A stretch of 64,000 nt of DNA from Methanolinea sp. (GTDB lineage: Archaea > Halobacteriota > Methanomicrobia > Methanomicrobiales > Methanospirillaceae), in the NCBI GenBank assembly GCA_018262855.1, contig JADFDO010000008.1, positions 51,705 to 115,704 on the forward strand, given 5' to 3'. The position numbers and the translations under genes were made by a program. Within the stretch, counting starts at the first letter, position 1; every line of letters begins with the position of its first letter. This document shows, piece after piece, positions 33,234 through 41,179 of the stretch. The notes under the pieces were generated by a model. That model did not search any database. It saw only the letters and a list, made by a program, of their open reading frames with translations, and was not told where the DNA came from.

Positions 33234-33274
33234 GCATTATTACAATGCGGGAAAACCATATAAATATATTTACA
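33234..33274 (-). promoter_or_regulatory. promoter upstream of tRNA-Lys and the RNA polymerase operon
   Basis: An AT-rich block at 33256-33274 reads on the minus strand as a TATA box (TTTATATGG). About 25 bases downstream is the inverted repeat GCATT-ATTAC-AATGC (33234-33248), covering the expected start site. No other TATA box lies between the tRNA and rpoH. Confidence 0.55.
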
Positions 33275-33330
33275 TTTTTCCTTGTTCGTGCCGGACGACC
33301 CGGGAGAACACTCATGAGATCCTCAACGAT

Positions 33331-33786
33331 TTATTGTTCAGAGATGTGTTTCTCAAAACCTATATTAATGTGAAACTCTGAGATATCTGGCTTTATTTCC
33401 ATTTCAGGTACAGGCTTTTTCCCTTTCAGAGCTTTCTCAATCGCGGCGAGCAGTTGCCCGGTGTTGATTGGCTTGGAGAGTATCTCCGATACTTCAAGCC
33501 GGATCCTGCTGGCTTCTTCGGAGAGGGTCTTCCTTGCAGAAAAGATGATTACCGGGATATGTGCTGAGTCCGGACTCCGTCTCGCCCGCTCAAGAGTCTC
33601 CCATCCGTCAATCGGTTCCATGGAAATATCGAGCAGGATGAGATCGGGAATGGTATTTTTAAGGATTCCCAGCGCCTCCTCTCCCCCATATGCTACTATG
33701 ATAGAATATCCCTTCTTACGAAGGATGGCTTTTAAGCCGTCGACTATGAATTTGTTATCGTCTACCAGAAGTATAGTACCTTCCAT
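33331..33786 (-). CDS. stand-alone response regulator receiver protein
   Basis: This 151-residue protein has a single receiver domain: acidic pair D9-D10, phospho-acceptor D53 (LILLDIS), and conserved K105 (SKP). About 35 extra residues at the C-terminus have no recognised output domain. No histidine kinase is adjacent, so its partner is elsewhere. It diverges from the gene at 33909. Confidence 0.9.
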   Translation of the reverse strand: MEGTILLVDDNKFIVDGLKAILRKKGYSIIVAYGGEEALGILKNTIPDLILLDISMEPIDGWETLERARRSPDSAHIPVIIFSARKTLSEEASRIRLEVSEILSKPINTGQLLAAIEKALKGKKPVPEMEIKPDISEFHINIGFEKHISEQ

Positions 33787-33908
33787 GCCCCTTCGCCACC
33801 CAAACTGGAATGATCAACAATACCATCACTAGGCAATATGTGTTGTGTGCGAAGTCTATTCCTCCGGGGTACTTTTTTAACCACAAAGGTTATATAAATG
33901 CAGATAGG

Positions 33909-35054
33909 ATGACCAGACTTTCCGCATGGTTGGGGCCGCAATCACCGCCCTCATGCCCCGACCCGACCCTCGCACTGAATGCCACGAGGCATCTCTCAAG
34001 ATTGGAGCGTTCGAAGCTCTTTTCAAAAGATATCGAGAAGATGCGGACCGCGGAGGGGCGCTGGTTTGAGGCGATCATTTACGAGACTTTTGTTGAAATA
34101 TCCGCACACACAGAGGCGATCCGTTTCCTCGCACTGAAGGGTGCCGACGCACCACGTGGCGGGAGGACTGCAAAACTCGGTCAGAACGGGATATTCTATT
34201 CAAGAGCAGGGGATATCACAATCCGCGGAAACGGCCAGGATCTCGCCGAGTTTGATCTCCTCATGGTTGACAGTGAAAATCATATCGTCTTCACCGAGGT
34301 CATCACATCTCCCTCCGATCTCAAGGAATTTGAGATCGAGATCGAATACAAGCGCAGGCTTCTGGGATACCTGTTTGACCAGCCTTATGTCCCCTTCATG
34401 GTGGTGGCTTCATTCAACGTCTCAAACTACACTGCGGGAAGGAGAATCTTAAAAACCCCCCACACACTCTATTTCCAGCCCGCGTCCTGCGAGGAGATCA
34501 AATCCCATTTGAATGGAAAACAGAAGCCAGCTTACGGGTGGAAACCCCGGCCTCCCCACCAGAAAATGGTGAGGGCATCAGGCTTCACCTTCAGGAGGGC
34601 ATTCGATTACCAGAAATTTCACAACCTGGAGAGAGACTGGGTCTTTTCCAGTGTCTCCAATGAGATCGATGTCAAGAGTGTGGCCAGTCCTCACGACACT
34701 TCGATCCTGGTGAAGAAGATCCTGTATGGCTGCCTGTATCCCTCTGCAGTGCGAAAGGTGTGCCATGATTACGAATTCTCTATAAAGGGGAAGAAGATCG
34801 GTTTTGACGATATCCGCAGGCAGTTCTCAAAGGTCATCCTTGCAACCGATCTCCCCGGGTATGAACCGCTCATCTACCTGCGTTCAAACCAGAAGAAGGA
34901 ATATCTCAAGATGGTCCAGGATAAAGAGGGCAATTTCAAGTTTGAGCGGTTTACCCCTTCCAGGGTCGGGTTCTTCCTCTGGCTGGAATCATTGAATCCC
35001 TCGCTCGGTTCCCGTATCACTTCGAAGATACTCGAGGCGTTTTCTCCGCGATAA
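33909..35054 (+). CDS. uncharacterised protein, possible PD-(D/E)XK nuclease-like fold
   Basis: A soluble protein of about 381 residues with no family I can name. The stretch AEFDLLMVDSENHIVFTEV (about residues 115-135) has the strand-acid-turn-strand-acid arrangement of PD-(D/E)XK nucleases, but the lysine of E-x-K is replaced (TEVIT). An EIEYKRRLLGYLF helix follows. The rest (FRRAFDYQKFHNLERDW, SPHDTSILVKKILYGCLYP) is distinctive. ATG 33909 is chosen over 33810 because TATA-like stretches lie between them. Function unknown. Confidence 0.6.
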   Translation: MTRLSAWLGPQSPPSCPDPTLALNATRHLSRLERSKLFSKDIEKMRTAEGRWFEAIIYETFVEISAHTEAIRFLALKGADAPRGGRTAKLGQNGIFYSRAGDITIRGNGQDLAEFDLLMVDSENHIVFTEVITSPSDLKEFEIEIEYKRRLLGYLFDQPYVPFMVVASFNVSNYTAGRRILKTPHTLYFQPASCEEIKSHLNGKQKPAYGWKPRPPHQKMVRASGFTFRRAFDYQKFHNLERDWVFSSVSNEIDVKSVASPHDTSILVKKILYGCLYPSAVRKVCHDYEFSIKGKKIGFDDIRRQFSKVILATDLPGYEPLIYLRSNQKKEYLKMVQDKEGNFKFERFTPSRVGFFLWLESLNPSLGSRITSKILEAFSPR

Positions 35055-35112
35055 ACTGTCCTTAACCGTAATCATATCCAAAAATAATTAAAAAAGGGCA
35101 GATATTCCAATC

Positions 35113-36702
35113 TCAATCGAGAAGCACCGTGAGCGCCTCATCCGCGTACGCATCCATGACATAAGGGATGCCTGATATGCGGGAAGCCTCTTCGGTGAGG
35201 GCCATGAGGTCGTCCCTGGATACAGACTGTAAGGTAAAGTTCCTGTTTCCTGCCATGATCTGCTGAAGCCCGATCTTGAATTTCTGAGCGAATGTGTATA
35301 TCCCGATTGCACCCATCGGGATCTCCTTGAACCTTCCTCCGAATTTTTCCTTGAGCTCTTCCCAGGTGACAAAGATCTCTTCAGGAACAGATCCATACTT
35401 GGAGACTGTCTTCGGAAGCTCCCCGTCTTTGATCCATTTCTCGATATTCTTGCCAACCATTCCCGGGATCATCAGGCCGCGACCCATGCACACTGCCTTG
35501 AAGTGAGGGCTCCCCATCGCGAGTGCCTTGAATACCCCGGGCTCGTCAGAGAATCCACCTGCCATCGCCAGGTCGGGGACCCGAAGGCCCCTCTTCTTGA
35601 GCAGTTCGGCATACTCGATTGCAAGTGACTGGAGATAGAACGTCGGAACACCCCATTCATTCATCATGGGCCAGGGACTCATACCTGTTCCACCAGGGGC
35701 ACCATCAATGGTGAGGAGATCGATCTTCGCTTCCGAACCATACCGGATGGCCATGGCCAGCTCGACCGCGGAGTAAGCCCCGGTCTTTAACGTAACCCGC
35801 TTGAATCCTACATCCCTCAGACGATCAACTTCTTCGAGGAATCCTTCCTTCGAGATGAATCCAAGGCGTGAATGGCGTTCGAATTCCTTGATGGCCCCCT
35901 GCTTGAAGGCAGCCTGAATATCCGCCCGGGTGGGATCAGGAAGGACAATGTAGCCTCTCTTCTTAAGCTCGATTGCCCGGTCAATTGCCTTGACCTTGAT
36001 CTCCCCTCCGATACACTTTGCACCCTGGCCCCATTTCAATTCAATAGTATCGAGGTTATGCTTGGAAGACACGTATTCGGCTGTGCCAAGCCTCGTATCC
36101 TCGACATTCATCTGGACAAGCATCTCGCCATAGCCGTCATGGAATTTCTTGTACAATTCGATGCGGCGATCCATTTCTGGTGATTTTTTCACCTTGCCCT
36201 TGTTGTCGAGAACGAGCTGCGGATCAATCCCGCAGACATTTTCACCGCACACAATCGTGATACCTGATATCGCTGCCCCGACAGCAAAATGCTCCCAGTT
36301 GATGCGGGCAATATCGGTGGAACCAAGTGCACCCGTGAAGATGGGAAGACGCATCTTCACTTTTTTATCCCATCCATATTCGGTCTCGGTATTCACCGAG
36401 TAGAACACGGCACTGTCAGGGCCAATCTCGGTCCCTTCCGGGAGACCACGGGCCCCCATGGCATATCCCTGGATATTCAGGTGTGAGTAATCCACCGGGT
36501 AATTCTTATCTGCTCCTGCAGTGATCTCCCCAAACGGACCCGGGTAGAGGACTTCCCTCCCCCTAAAAGATGATAACCAAATCTCACAACTTCCCTTGCA
36601 TCCATCCATACATCGGGTACAGATTCCTGAAACAGGTGCCACATCGCGGGAACGGTTCACAGTGCCTGTTGCTTCATTTGCATTCGGCTGTCGAAGATTC
36701 AT
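35113..36702 (-). CDS. archaeal FMN-binding glutamate synthase-family protein
   Basis: This protein of about 529 residues has the FMN-barrel domain of glutamate synthase (TIELKWGQGAKCIGGEIK, then LLTIDGAPGGTGMSP and CMGRGLMIPG). The N-terminus has a cysteine cluster CTRCMDGCKGSC that could hold an iron-sulfur centre. Archaeal glutamate synthases are often built from separate single-domain genes, and no amidotransferase or small subunit is adjacent. I prefer ATG 36702, which has AAGGAG upstream, over ATG 36777. The substrate is inferred only at family level. Confidence 0.82.
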   Translation of the reverse strand: MNLRQPNANEATGTVNRSRDVAPVSGICTRCMDGCKGSCEIWLSSFRGREVLYPGPFGEITAGADKNYPVDYSHLNIQGYAMGARGLPEGTEIGPDSAVFYSVNTETEYGWDKKVKMRLPIFTGALGSTDIARINWEHFAVGAAISGITIVCGENVCGIDPQLVLDNKGKVKKSPEMDRRIELYKKFHDGYGEMLVQMNVEDTRLGTAEYVSSKHNLDTIELKWGQGAKCIGGEIKVKAIDRAIELKKRGYIVLPDPTRADIQAAFKQGAIKEFERHSRLGFISKEGFLEEVDRLRDVGFKRVTLKTGAYSAVELAMAIRYGSEAKIDLLTIDGAPGGTGMSPWPMMNEWGVPTFYLQSLAIEYAELLKKRGLRVPDLAMAGGFSDEPGVFKALAMGSPHFKAVCMGRGLMIPGMVGKNIEKWIKDGELPKTVSKYGSVPEEIFVTWEELKEKFGGRFKEIPMGAIGIYTFAQKFKIGLQQIMAGNRNFTLQSVSRDDLMALTEEASRISGIPYVMDAYADEALTVLLD

Positions 36703-36795
36703 TCTACTCTCCTTGTGCTCTGGTGGAATTTCAAAAATATCAAAGTTTGTCTGGGTATAGAACCCCAAACTGACCATAGTTTTATATTTTAAATG

Positions 36796-36805
36796 CTTAT
36801 AAGCG
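36796..36805 (-). promoter_or_regulatory. palindromic TATA box of the glutamate synthase-like gene
   Basis: GCTTATAAGC is a perfect 10-bp palindrome containing a TATA core. It is about 95 bases upstream of the preferred ATG 36702 and would place the transcript start near 36775. Confidence 0.45.
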
Positions 36806-36894
36806 CTTGCCTTCCCTCCCTAGATATAGTTTGCGGTCATTCTCTTTTTAAAAAGGCTGGATTTTCACGCATCATGTCGAAAATCCCAATTTTT

Positions 36895-38031
36895 TCAGAC
36901 AGGATGGGATGAATCCAGGGGAACCAAGGTATATTCGGGATTCCCGAGGCCAATCTTCTCCCCATATTCTATCTGGCGGTAGCCATCGGTGTGTTTCCAC
37001 ACTCCTTTGAATTTATCCATGCCCCTGCCAAAGTTATCGCTGAGGAAAGACTGCCTGATCCCTTCTTCTGCATTTACAAGGTCATAACTCGCTGCATCGA
37101 TGGCAACGGGGTCGCGGGAAGCGAGGATACCTATATCCGGGACGATGGATGCATCACTCCAGGGAACACAGTCACAATCGGGTGTGATACGGAGGAGGAA
37201 GTTGATGTACCCCGTCTTCTTTTCCTTTCCCTTCACCGCGCCATAGGCATATTCAACCATCCTTTCGATGAATTCCGGGATCTCGGTCTCCCAGTCCACG
37301 TCGATTGCGGAAGAGGGACATATTGCCAGGCATTCGAAGCAACCGATACACTGGCCGGATTCTATCCTGGCCTTCTGCCCACCCTGACCATCTACCATAG
37401 AGATGGCATCCGCGGGACAGACTGAAAAACACTTTCCGCAACCCGTGCACCTGTCGGGATTATTCACTGGCCTGGCGCAGTGCTGGGCCTGCTTTCCTAC
37501 AGGCGGGGCGCACCCCATGGCGAGATTCTTGATCGCTCCTCCAAATCCGGCAGTGTCGTGTCCCTTGAAGTGCGAAAGGACGATCATTGCATCCGAGTCG
37601 GCAATTTCTCCCGATATTGTCACATTCTGGAAGTGTGGAGTCCGTGTAACCACATTCCGGCGGTCTCCTCCCCTGATACCGTCTGCGATGATCAGCGGAG
37701 CCGCGACAACAGCATAGGCAAAACCGTGCTCGATCGCAATCTGGAGATGATCCACTGCATTGCTGCGGCTTCCCTTGTAAAGGGTGTTTGAGTCGGTGAG
37801 AAATGGTTTTCCCCCTGCCTGGCGGACATGGTCCACGACCTGGCGAACATATACGGGATTGACATACGATTCGTTTCCCCATTCCCCAAAGTGCAGCTTG
37901 ATCGCTGTGAGATCTCCTGGATCGATCAATCCTGAAAAACCTGCCTCATCGAAGAGGCGCTGTAGTTTGGTGATGGTATTCTGGCCGGGATTACGGGCTC
38001 TCATGCATGCAAAATAGACCTTCTCTGCCAT
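36895..38031 (-). CDS. DUF362 protein with two 4Fe-4S clusters
   Basis: This protein of about 378 residues has a DUF362 domain (LTAIKLHFGEWGNESYVNP, SHFKGHDTAGFGGAIKNLAM) with an inserted bacterial-type ferredoxin segment. Its two cluster motifs are CTGCGKCFSVCP and CIGCFECLAICP (about residues 195-240). Such proteins are likely electron carriers or redox enzymes; the substrate is unknown. ATG 38031 is preferred to 38040. Confidence 0.85.
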   Translation of the reverse strand: MAEKVYFACMRARNPGQNTITKLQRLFDEAGFSGLIDPGDLTAIKLHFGEWGNESYVNPVYVRQVVDHVRQAGGKPFLTDSNTLYKGSRSNAVDHLQIAIEHGFAYAVVAAPLIIADGIRGGDRRNVVTRTPHFQNVTISGEIADSDAMIVLSHFKGHDTAGFGGAIKNLAMGCAPPVGKQAQHCARPVNNPDRCTGCGKCFSVCPADAISMVDGQGGQKARIESGQCIGCFECLAICPSSAIDVDWETEIPEFIERMVEYAYGAVKGKEKKTGYINFLLRITPDCDCVPWSDASIVPDIGILASRDPVAIDAASYDLVNAEEGIRQSFLSDNFGRGMDKFKGVWKHTDGYRQIEYGEKIGLGNPEYTLVPLDSSHPV

Positions 38032-38219
38032 ACGTCTCAAATCCTCCTTCCCTTCACGATCAGGTGTGGTGAATTCGCCCTAAAAGGATTCTCCATCAAA
38101 AACCATGAGAGGTGAATGGTCAACCGGTGGAAAAGTCATGGAATGGGGAAAATTGCCCTCGCTTGAACATCCTCACCTCTGTTATCCTGTAGAGGTCTCC
38201 TGAAGAGACATCTCCCAGG

Positions 38220-38233
38220 ATTCGCATGCGAAT
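38220..38233. repeat. 14-bp perfect palindrome between ferritin and DUF362 genes
   Basis: ATTCGCATGCGAAT lies about 30 bases past the ferritin stop and 190 bases before the DUF362 start. It could be a protein-binding site; no other support. Confidence 0.3.
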
Positions 38234-38264
38234 TTCAGGAATGAAGAAAAAGGAAAAAGGAGTG

Positions 38265-38753
38265 TTATTTTCTCTTACCAAGTTCGTGGTCGAGCCAGAA
38301 GAGGTGCCCGACAATATCGCCCATCATCTTGATCTGGGCCTGGATTTCACTGGCGTTTGCTTCCTCCTCGACCTGCTCTTTGACGAACCAGCCCAGGTAA
38401 TTCTGGGTAGCATAGTCCTTCTCTTTGATCGCGAGATCCATAAGGCCGTTGATCAACGCAGTGACCTTCTTCTCATGCTCGTAGACCTGGTTGAACACAT
38501 CTCCGACTGATTTCCATTCGGTCTTGGGCGCATCGATCTTTACCAGTTTCACGGTCCCGCCGGCCTCGATCAGGTAATCAAAAAATTTCATCCCATGGGC
38601 CTTCTCTTCTTCAGCCTGCATTCTGAGCCACTTGGCAAACCCTTTTAGAGGTACTGTCTCGCAGTATGCCGACATGGAAAGATACAGGTACGAGGAGTAC
38701 AGTTCTGCATTCAGCTGTTTGTTCAATGCATCTTCAATACTTTTTTTCAGCAA
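38265..38753 (-). CDS. ferritin
   Basis: This 162-residue four-helix protein stores iron as ferric oxide. Ferroxidase residues appear in LNAELYSSYLYLS and AEEEKAHGMKFFDYL, and the later EEEANA helix supplies further ligands. The start is TTG 38753 with AAGGAGG upstream. A TATA box on the minus strand (38846-38855) gives a leader of about 70 bases. It may protect an anaerobe from oxygen and free iron. Confidence 0.92.
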   Translation of the reverse strand: MLKKSIEDALNKQLNAELYSSYLYLSMSAYCETVPLKGFAKWLRMQAEEEKAHGMKFFDYLIEAGGTVKLVKIDAPKTEWKSVGDVFNQVYEHEKKVTALINGLMDLAIKEKDYATQNYLGWFVKEQVEEEANASEIQAQIKMMGDIVGHLFWLDHELGKRK

Positions 38754-38845
38754 TGGTATTCCTCCTTATCAAGCAGGTATTTTCCCAGGCGGGCATTAAT
38801 GGTTTTGTTCCCGGCTACCTGAAAAAAGTCTGCAATGGCTCTCGT

Positions 38846-38855
38846 CTTTTTATAA
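38846..38855 (-). promoter_or_regulatory. TATA box of the ferritin gene
   Basis: The plus-strand CTTTTTATAA reads TTATAAAAAG on the minus strand, about 95 bases upstream of the TTG start. The expected transcript start is near 38825. Confidence 0.45.
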
Positions 38856-38908
38856 TGTATCCGTAAACCAGGCCCTCTTGTATGAAAAGACCGGGTTCAA
38901 TCATGATT

Positions 38909-38958
38909 CAATCTCCTGCCCTCTGTTTTACGGATGCAGAGCCGGGTGCAGGAGATTG
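38909..38958. repeat. 50-base nested hairpin
   Basis: CAATCTCCTGC (38909-38919) pairs perfectly with GCAGGAGATTG (38948-38958). Inside, CTCTG (38921-38925) pairs with CAGAG (38936-38940). The structure sits in the gap between ferritin and the membrane protein at 38990 and could form the 3' end of the latter's mRNA or a small structured RNA. Confidence 0.5.
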
Positions 38959-38989
38959 GTGCAGATGTGGACTGCTGGAAACAGGGGGT

Positions 38990-39739
38990 TTATTCAACCA
39001 CAACCCGTGCCGTGCTGTCAAATGGATTTGTCCTCATCGCCAGCGATGAAAGATAGGGGTAGTTGTTGTGAAGATGCTTCATGTATGAGAGCCACTCCAT
39101 CGAGAGGAGCCTGTATATCCTCTCAACGTCCTTCTGGAGGTGCTTGCAATCATTATCAGGAAGGCTGCAGAGAGATTCCCGTCTTGTTATCTCCTCGGTA
39201 AGATGAAAGACAGCACGTAATAACTCCGTGAATGACTGGTGTTCCAGGAGCATGGGATTCTCAAGGAGACGAAGCAGGAAATCCCGCTTCTCTTTGAGGA
39301 AGGATCTCATCTCCTCGATATTCATGAGCGTGTAATCAATTTGGAATCCATATTCCTTCATGACCTGTTCCACACGGAGAAAATCCTGGTCCTTCCATGT
39401 CCCGGTCACCCGAAGAGTATCCTCGAGCGTCGAGATTGTTTTGTCTGCACGGGCTATCGTCTTCAGAAGATCCGTGCCTGCTTCCGAGAAGAATGTGCCA
39501 ATCACCATGTTCATTTTTTCCAGTCTTTCCCGTCTCGCCCTTACGCTTAAGAGTTCGTTCAGGACAAGGGTAACAAGGAGTACATTGATGGGAAGGAAGC
39601 CCAGGGCATTAAATACATAAAAATAGGTATTCTCGGGGTCACCCAGGATCACGAACTTGACCAGGTAGACCACACACGAAAAGAAGATGAGAACAATACC
39701 GAGTTTTATCGTCCAGGAATACTTGCTCATGGTATCCAC
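38990..39739 (-). CDS. uncharacterised two-pass membrane protein
   Basis: This 249-residue protein has two N-terminal transmembrane helices (about residues 10-30 and 40-62, with a short loop), then a long helical cytoplasmic domain (RARRERLEKMNMVIGTFFSE, TLMNIEEMRSFLKEKRDFL). No catalytic motif is visible. Similar proteins occur in methanogens as hypothetical proteins, to my recollection. It is monocistronic on the minus strand. Confidence 0.65.
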   Translation of the reverse strand: MDTMSKYSWTIKLGIVLIFFSCVVYLVKFVILGDPENTYFYVFNALGFLPINVLLVTLVLNELLSVRARRERLEKMNMVIGTFFSEAGTDLLKTIARADKTISTLEDTLRVTGTWKDQDFLRVEQVMKEYGFQIDYTLMNIEEMRSFLKEKRDFLLRLLENPMLLEHQSFTELLRAVFHLTEEITRRESLCSLPDNDCKHLQKDVERIYRLLSMEWLSYMKHLHNNYPYLSSLAMRTNPFDSTARVVVE

Positions 39740-39789
39740 GTTTCAATGTATGGTTTGCATGCCCGGTGCAAATATATACCGGACTGGGA

Positions 39790-40917
39790 TTACTGTTTTC
39801 CTGTGGCCCGGGTCAATGCCTCGACATTGCTCCTCGTAAAAAACCCATCAAATCCTTCATAGCGGTGAATATATTCATTCACGATCATGGTATGGGGCGA
39901 AGGCATCGAGAAAGTCTGCTTGAGCCCTTCCTCAGGTGATCCCACGAGATCCACCAGGAAATCCATGCCATGTTCCCTGAGTTCACTAACAACTGAGTCA
40001 ATTTCCTCTGTGGAGAACGCCATGTGGTGGACGCGGGTACCATAGTTATTGATGAACATCTCTGTCGGCCCCGACTCAGCACTCCCGATAAATGGGACAA
40101 TCCCGGACGTGAAGACCATCGCGAAATCATCCTTGCTCAAACGGGCAACACTTGTGATGGAGTTCAGGGACTTCACGAACACGGCAAAGTCAAAATGGTA
40201 CCCCGTAAGTGACAGGAATTCGAGGATTGCACTATTCCTTTCTGCTGCCTTTACCCGAGTCGCAGTATGGTCCAGGCCGCGGATCAGGGAAAGCCAGGGA
40301 TGATCAGGCTTTTTCAGGGAAGTGGAAAGGACCGTTGATCCGTCTGGAGCGAATGAGCATTGTGACCCCTTCCACTCGATAAACCCAAGGGAGTTGCCGG
40401 TGAACTGCGATGGATACGTCTGGATAAACCGGTATCCCTGCGAATCCTCAATTCCTTTCCCCATGAAACGGATACCTCTGCCCCTCTGGATTTCCACAAA
40501 TGATTCGATGTCCCGGACCCTGAAGATGAATGTCTCGAGCCGGGTATTGGGGAGCGCCCGGGCTTTCTCTGCCTGGTTGAAGGGACCAAATGGATTCGTG
40601 CCAGATCTCCTGTTCCTGACAAGGATGTACGGCGAGCCCTCTTTCCCAAGGACGTATGTATGATGTGCAGGATCGGTAAAATGCTCAGTGACGCCAAGGC
40701 CCGTATCATTGAGCAGCTCCCCAACAGCAGGATCGAGTCTATCCTGTTCTGTATTGATCACCACCGCCTCAAGGCCTCCTGCCATCCCCTCGAGCCCTGC
40801 AGCCTGCCTTGCCTCCATCACCACCGGAAGTCTTTCGGCCAGGTCATCCTCCTGCCATTGCATGAAGTCCCTGTCGTCTATCTCAGCCGACACGCCGCTT
40901 TTCTTGAGTGATGCCAT
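39790..40917 (-). CDS. VOC-superfamily protein resembling 4-hydroxyphenylpyruvate dioxygenase
   Basis: A protein of about 375 residues with two vicinal-oxygen-chelate modules. A 2-His-1-Glu metal triad is visible as LDH (GLDHTATRV), VHH (RVHHMAFST) and NEYIHR, the same order as in HPPD. The C-terminal gate helix of HPPD is only weakly matched (YEGFDGFFTRSNVEAL). HPPD uses oxygen, which is unexpected in a strict anaerobe, so the substrate may differ. The start ATG 40917 (or GTG 40920) follows CGGAGGAG. Confidence 0.65.
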   Translation of the reverse strand: MASLKKSGVSAEIDDRDFMQWQEDDLAERLPVVMEARQAAGLEGMAGGLEAVVINTEQDRLDPAVGELLNDTGLGVTEHFTDPAHHTYVLGKEGSPYILVRNRRSGTNPFGPFNQAEKARALPNTRLETFIFRVRDIESFVEIQRGRGIRFMGKGIEDSQGYRFIQTYPSQFTGNSLGFIEWKGSQCSFAPDGSTVLSTSLKKPDHPWLSLIRGLDHTATRVKAAERNSAILEFLSLTGYHFDFAVFVKSLNSITSVARLSKDDFAMVFTSGIVPFIGSAESGPTEMFINNYGTRVHHMAFSTEEIDSVVSELREHGMDFLVDLVGSPEEGLKQTFSMPSPHTMIVNEYIHRYEGFDGFFTRSNVEALTRATGKQ

Positions 40918-41031
40918 CACAATCTCCTCCGGTCAAGGGTTACATGTGGGCACTCTCTACAAATACCCTGGCTCCTTCCCCAGTGGGGAGGGGGAAGTTC
41001 CATATCCCTCCTGCATCCTTCCTGGCACCAC

Positions 41032-41175
41032 CTAATGTAAGTATTTCTCCGGATCTGCGTCGAATTTTTTCTTGCACCCAGGAGCACAGAAGTAGTAAGT
41101 CTTCCCTTTGTACTGGCTCGTGAACTTCGCGGTCTTTTCATCAACGGTCATTTTGCAGATTGGATCGATTGCCAT
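41032..41175 (-). CDS. 47-residue YHS-domain protein
   Basis: A short gene directly after copA (4 bases between the copA stop and this ATG). The translation begins MAIDPICKMTVDEKTA and contains the YHS core YKGKTYYFCAPGCKKKF, with cysteines at residues 7, 30 and 34. YHS domains bind metal and often occur next to or within heavy-metal ATPases. It is probably a copper-binding partner of CopA (inference). A GC-rich hairpin just downstream (CTTCCCC...GGGGAAG, about 40974-40997) may end the transcript. Confidence 0.85.
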   Translation of the reverse strand: MAIDPICKMTVDEKTAKFTSQYKGKTYYFCAPGCKKKFDADPEKYLH

Positions 41176-41179
41176 CTGT

